Assembly (NCBI GenBank): GCA_012798185.1
Contig: JAAZNS010000435.1
Location: 1-7,990 of the forward strand
Reading direction: 5' to 3'
Length of the DNA: 7,990 nt
DNA from: Chloroflexota bacterium
GTDB taxonomy: Bacteria; Chloroflexota; Anaerolineae; Anaerolineales; UBA4823
This document shows, in pieces, positions 6,607 to 7,990 of this stretch. Positions within the stretch are counted from its first letter, which is position 1. The number at the start of each line of letters is the position of its first letter. A program made the translations under genes and the position numbers. The notes under the pieces are model-generated. The model was not told the DNA's origin. It was given only the letters and a program-made list of their open reading frames with translations, and made no database searches.

Positions 6607-7188
6607 TCAGGATTCCTTTATAGAATAACGCATAATTGGGCGGCTTTCTGAGCGGCGCGCAACTTCTTGAAAACCAAGCTGTAAAAAGCTGGATTTCAAC
6701 CCATGATAAGCATTGGCATCCGGCGTTTTTTGATTTTGGGGATCCAGCGGATACCCTTCGATGATTTTAGCGCCATTTTGTGTAGCATACGTTATTGCGG
6801 AACTAAGCAGAAAGTTCATGATTCCTTTCCGGCGGTAGGGTTTAGCGATAAAAAAACATACAATCGACCAGACTGGTTTATCATCCACCTGTTTGAGTAT
6901 CCGTGAACGCTCCAGGCTGCTAAAATGCGAGCGCGGTGCGACAGAGCACCATCCTACAGGTTTATCGCCATCATAAGCAAGAATACCCGGCACTTCTCCA
7001 GAATTTATTATGGCTTGTAAAGCCTGTTTATTCCCTTCACCTCTTTGTCGCGCGAATTGCGCCCGGCTGAGGCGAAACCACATACACCAACAGTCTCCGG
7101 GTGCGCCTCGAGAACTAAAAAGTGTGACTAGATCTTCCCAGTTATTGGGGGTTACTGGTTTGAAGGATAAATGTAGCGATTGGTTCAT
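6607..7188 (-). CDS. GNAT-family N-acetyltransferase
   Basis: The 193-residue protein shows the GNAT acetyl-CoA fold. Strand 4 and motif A read IVCFFIAKPYRRKGIMNFLL (109-128), in which RRKGIM (119-124) is the pyrophosphate-binding loop. Near the N-terminus is a GDCWCMWFRL segment (31-40) with two cysteines around a tryptophan. This segment, together with GWCSVAPR (79-86) and VDDKPVWSIVC (101-111), marks a widespread uncharacterised GNAT subgroup. The substrate is unknown; an amine of a small molecule or protein is expected from the family. The ATG at 7188 has only a weak GGATAG ribosome site. The gene lies between ATL (42 bases upstream) and tag (one base downstream), so it is co-transcribed with DNA alkylation-repair genes. 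It could modify an alkylating or toxic compound, but that is inferred from context alone. Confidence 0.88.
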   Translation of the reverse strand: MNQSLHLSFKPVTPNNWEDLVTLFSSRGAPGDCWCMWFRLSRAQFARQRGEGNKQALQAIINSGEVPGILAYDGDKPVGWCSVAPRSHFSSLERSRILKQVDDKPVWSIVCFFIAKPYRRKGIMNFLLSSAITYATQNGAKIIEGYPLDPQNQKTPDANAYHGLKSSFLQLGFQEVARRSESRPIMRYSIKES

Positions 7189-7230
7189 TTGTAAACTATC
7201 CAGCGAATATATTGGGGAAATTTATTACAA

Positions 7231-7593
7231 TCAGGCAGGGCCATTCCAGCCAAACCGCTTCAAGTCGATCACGTCCTGGTTATTGAATATAATGCCTTCA
7301 TCTTCTAGCAATTTTTTTTGATGTGAATAACCCTTGGAATTTGCTGGTAAGCTGATTTTCCCTTGCGAATTTACCACTCGCTGCCAAGGTACGTCTTCGG
7401 GGCAGTTAGCCATTGCGCCCCCAACCCAGCGTGCCCCCCAGGCGCGATAACTTTGCGGGTTTAAAGTTTGGGCGATGGGAACCCAGCCGGCGATTTTGCC
7501 ATACGTGCTTACCCTGCCAGGGGGTATCATGCGAACGATTTCCCATACCTGTGCATAAAAAATTAGTTTATCGGGTGGGGAAGAGTATTTCAT
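7231..7593 (-). CDS. Alkyltransferase-like protein (ATL, MGMT-family DNA-binding domain without the acceptor cysteine)
   Basis: The 120-residue protein is the DNA-binding domain of O6-alkylguanine alkyltransferases on its own. Visible parts are VSTYGKIAG (28-36, the conserved Tyr), the arginine-containing recognition helix around RAWGARWVGGAM (50-61), and the active-site loop VPWQRVVNSQGKISLP (68-83). Where Ogt has PCHRV this protein has PWQRV, with Trp70 replacing the acceptor Cys. Known ATL proteins with this change flip and bind O6-alkylguanine without removing the alkyl group, and recruit nucleotide excision repair. A catalytic role is therefore unlikely. An in-frame ATG lies four codons upstream (7605), but GGAGGTGG (7596-7603) covers that stretch and points to the ATG at 7593. 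It is the first gene of the ATL-GNAT-tag operon, behind a strong promoter. A full-length Ogt is encoded about 4 kb away. Confidence 0.93.
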   Translation of the reverse strand: MKYSSPPDKLIFYAQVWEIVRMIPPGRVSTYGKIAGWVPIAQTLNPQSYRAWGARWVGGAMANCPEDVPWQRVVNSQGKISLPANSKGYSHQKKLLEDEGIIFNNQDVIDLKRFGWNGPA

Positions 7594-7595
7594 TA

Positions 7596-7603
7596 CCACC
7601 TCC
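7596..7603 (-). promoter_or_regulatory. Strong ribosome binding site that fixes the ATL start
   Basis: On the minus strand GGAGGTGG stands directly before TA-ATG at 7593. It overlaps the codons after the alternative ATG at 7605, which itself lacks any Shine-Dalgarno. The proposed transcription start near 7609 also leaves only about four bases before 7605 but about sixteen before 7593. Confidence 0.75.
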
Positions 7604-7615
7604 ATTGTTACGCCA

Positions 7616-7644
7616 ATAATAACCGAACGCCTGTTCTATGTCAA
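7616..7644 (-). promoter_or_regulatory. Sigma70-type promoter of the ATL-GNAT-tag operon
   Basis: On the minus strand there is a perfect -35 box TTGACA (7639-7644), a 17-base spacer and TATTAT (7616-7621), five of six to consensus. Transcription should start near 7609, giving a short leader of about 16 bases before the ATL start codon at 7593. This is the best promoter in the window and suggests steady expression. No Ada-type box or other obvious operator was seen around it. Confidence 0.75.
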
Positions 7645-7743
7645 GATGGGTATTTAATAGAGCATCCCAGCAGCAAAGCTCCATGTTACTTCTATTCTGC
7701 TTTGATTATTCAGTAGATTTGAATAATATTGCCCTCAGTTATT

Positions 7744-7769
7744 CTGAGATTCTGCATCTCGGATATAAT
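7744..7769 (+). promoter_or_regulatory. Candidate murJ promoter: -10 box with a small hairpin-forming repeat just upstream
   Basis: A consensus TATAAT (7764-7769) lies eight bases before the murJ ATG. No good -35 box is found 16-18 bases upstream; the nearest is TTCTGA at 7742-7747. A 7-base-pair inverted repeat including one G-T pair (arms 7744-7750 and 7756-7762, loop of 5) fills the -35 to -10 interval and could be an operator or chance. If the box works, transcription starts at about 7776 and the mRNA is almost leaderless. Confidence 0.4.
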
Positions 7770-7777
7770 TCTCTCTG

Positions 7778-7990
7778 ATGTACAACGCCGGGGATAACGC
7801 AAACCGACAAATTGCCCGCGCCGCAGGAACGGTGATGGCAGCATTTATATTAAGTAATCTAACAGGGCTGATTCGGCAGATTCTGGTAGCCAATGCCTTT
7901 GGCACAGGCTCTGAAATGGAAGCCTTCAATGCTGCCAATCGGGTAGCTGAAACCTTGTTCAACCTGGTTGCGGGAGGCGCTTTGGCATCG
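7778..7990 (+). CDS. murJ: Lipid II flippase MurJ (MviN family), N-terminal part, cut by the window edge
   Basis: The first 71 residues are visible. After a short basic cytoplasmic start (RQIARAAG, 10-17), the first membrane span follows at about 18-38. Then comes the family pattern GLIRQILVANAFGTGSEM (30-47), FNAANRVAETLFNLVAGGAL (50-69), which matches the start of MurJ/MviN flippases. MurJ moves the peptidoglycan precursor lipid II across the cytoplasmic membrane, and is a MOP-superfamily transporter of about 500 residues and usually 14 spans. The gene is divergent from the ATL operon, with about 184 bases between the two starts. The ATG at 7778 has no Shine-Dalgarno, but it gives the expected N-terminus and lies just after a TATAAT box. 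An ATG at residue 20 with a weak purine-rich upstream would cut into the first span and is less likely. The 3' part lies outside the window. Confidence 0.9.
   Translation, partial: MYNAGDNANRQIARAAGTVMAAFILSNLTGLIRQILVANAFGTGSEMEAFNAANRVAETLFNLVAGGALAS

Noticed and set aside
7683..7778. A 31-codon plus-strand frame ending in TGATG, overlapping the murJ start by one base, like a leader peptide
   Set aside because: It has no Shine-Dalgarno, no recognisable motif, and would need a promoter upstream of it. The TATAAT that best explains murJ lies inside this frame, so the overlap is probably chance.
7735..7962. Minus-strand frame antisense to the murJ start
   Set aside because: The plus-strand reading matches MurJ closely, and the antisense frame has no ribosome site or known domain.

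Overview
This is a gene-dense bacterial chromosome segment. Seven complete genes and one 3'-to-5' oriented pair lie on the minus strand (eight complete minus-strand CDSs in all), and a divergent, truncated murJ starts on the plus strand at the right edge. The moderate GC content, the DrrA/ABC-2 exporter style and the mix of genes resemble an Anaerolineae-type Chloroflexota genome. That placement is an impression from gene style, not something the sequence proves. No tRNA, rRNA, CRISPR array, insertion sequence or phage gene was seen.

Layout from left to right. At 1-153 is a short spacer that may hold the 3' end of a plus-strand gene, plus an AT-rich inverted repeat. At 154-2368 is a two-gene minus-strand operon: a PcaF-like thiolase, then an extended SDR (epimerase/dehydratase family) starting one base after the thiolase stop. 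At 2561-5840 is a minus-strand run of four genes: an ABC exporter ATPase, two ABC-2 permeases, and an O6-alkylguanine-DNA methyltransferase (Ogt) 57 bases behind the second permease. At 6036-7593 is a compact minus-strand operon: an alkyltransferase-like protein (ATL), a GNAT acetyltransferase, and 3-methyladenine-DNA glycosylase I (Tag). It sits behind a near-consensus sigma70 promoter (TTGACA, 17 bases, TATTAT). At 7778-7990 is the N-terminus of the lipid II flippase MurJ, possibly made from a leaderless transcript.

The clearest theme is alkylation-damage repair. Tag removes 3-methyladenine, Ogt reverses O6-alkylguanine directly, and ATL has tryptophan in place of the acceptor cysteine, so it should bind O6-alkylguanine without repairing it and flag it for nucleotide excision repair. 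Ogt and the ATL/Tag operon are separated by an ABC drug-exporter-type transporter, so the region may combine export with repair of alkylation damage; this link is inferred from position only. I found no convincing undescribed multi-gene system. The best second-look items are the ATL-GNAT-Tag operon, an 11-base tandem repeat upstream of the ABC operon, and the unusual Q-loop of the ABC ATPase.
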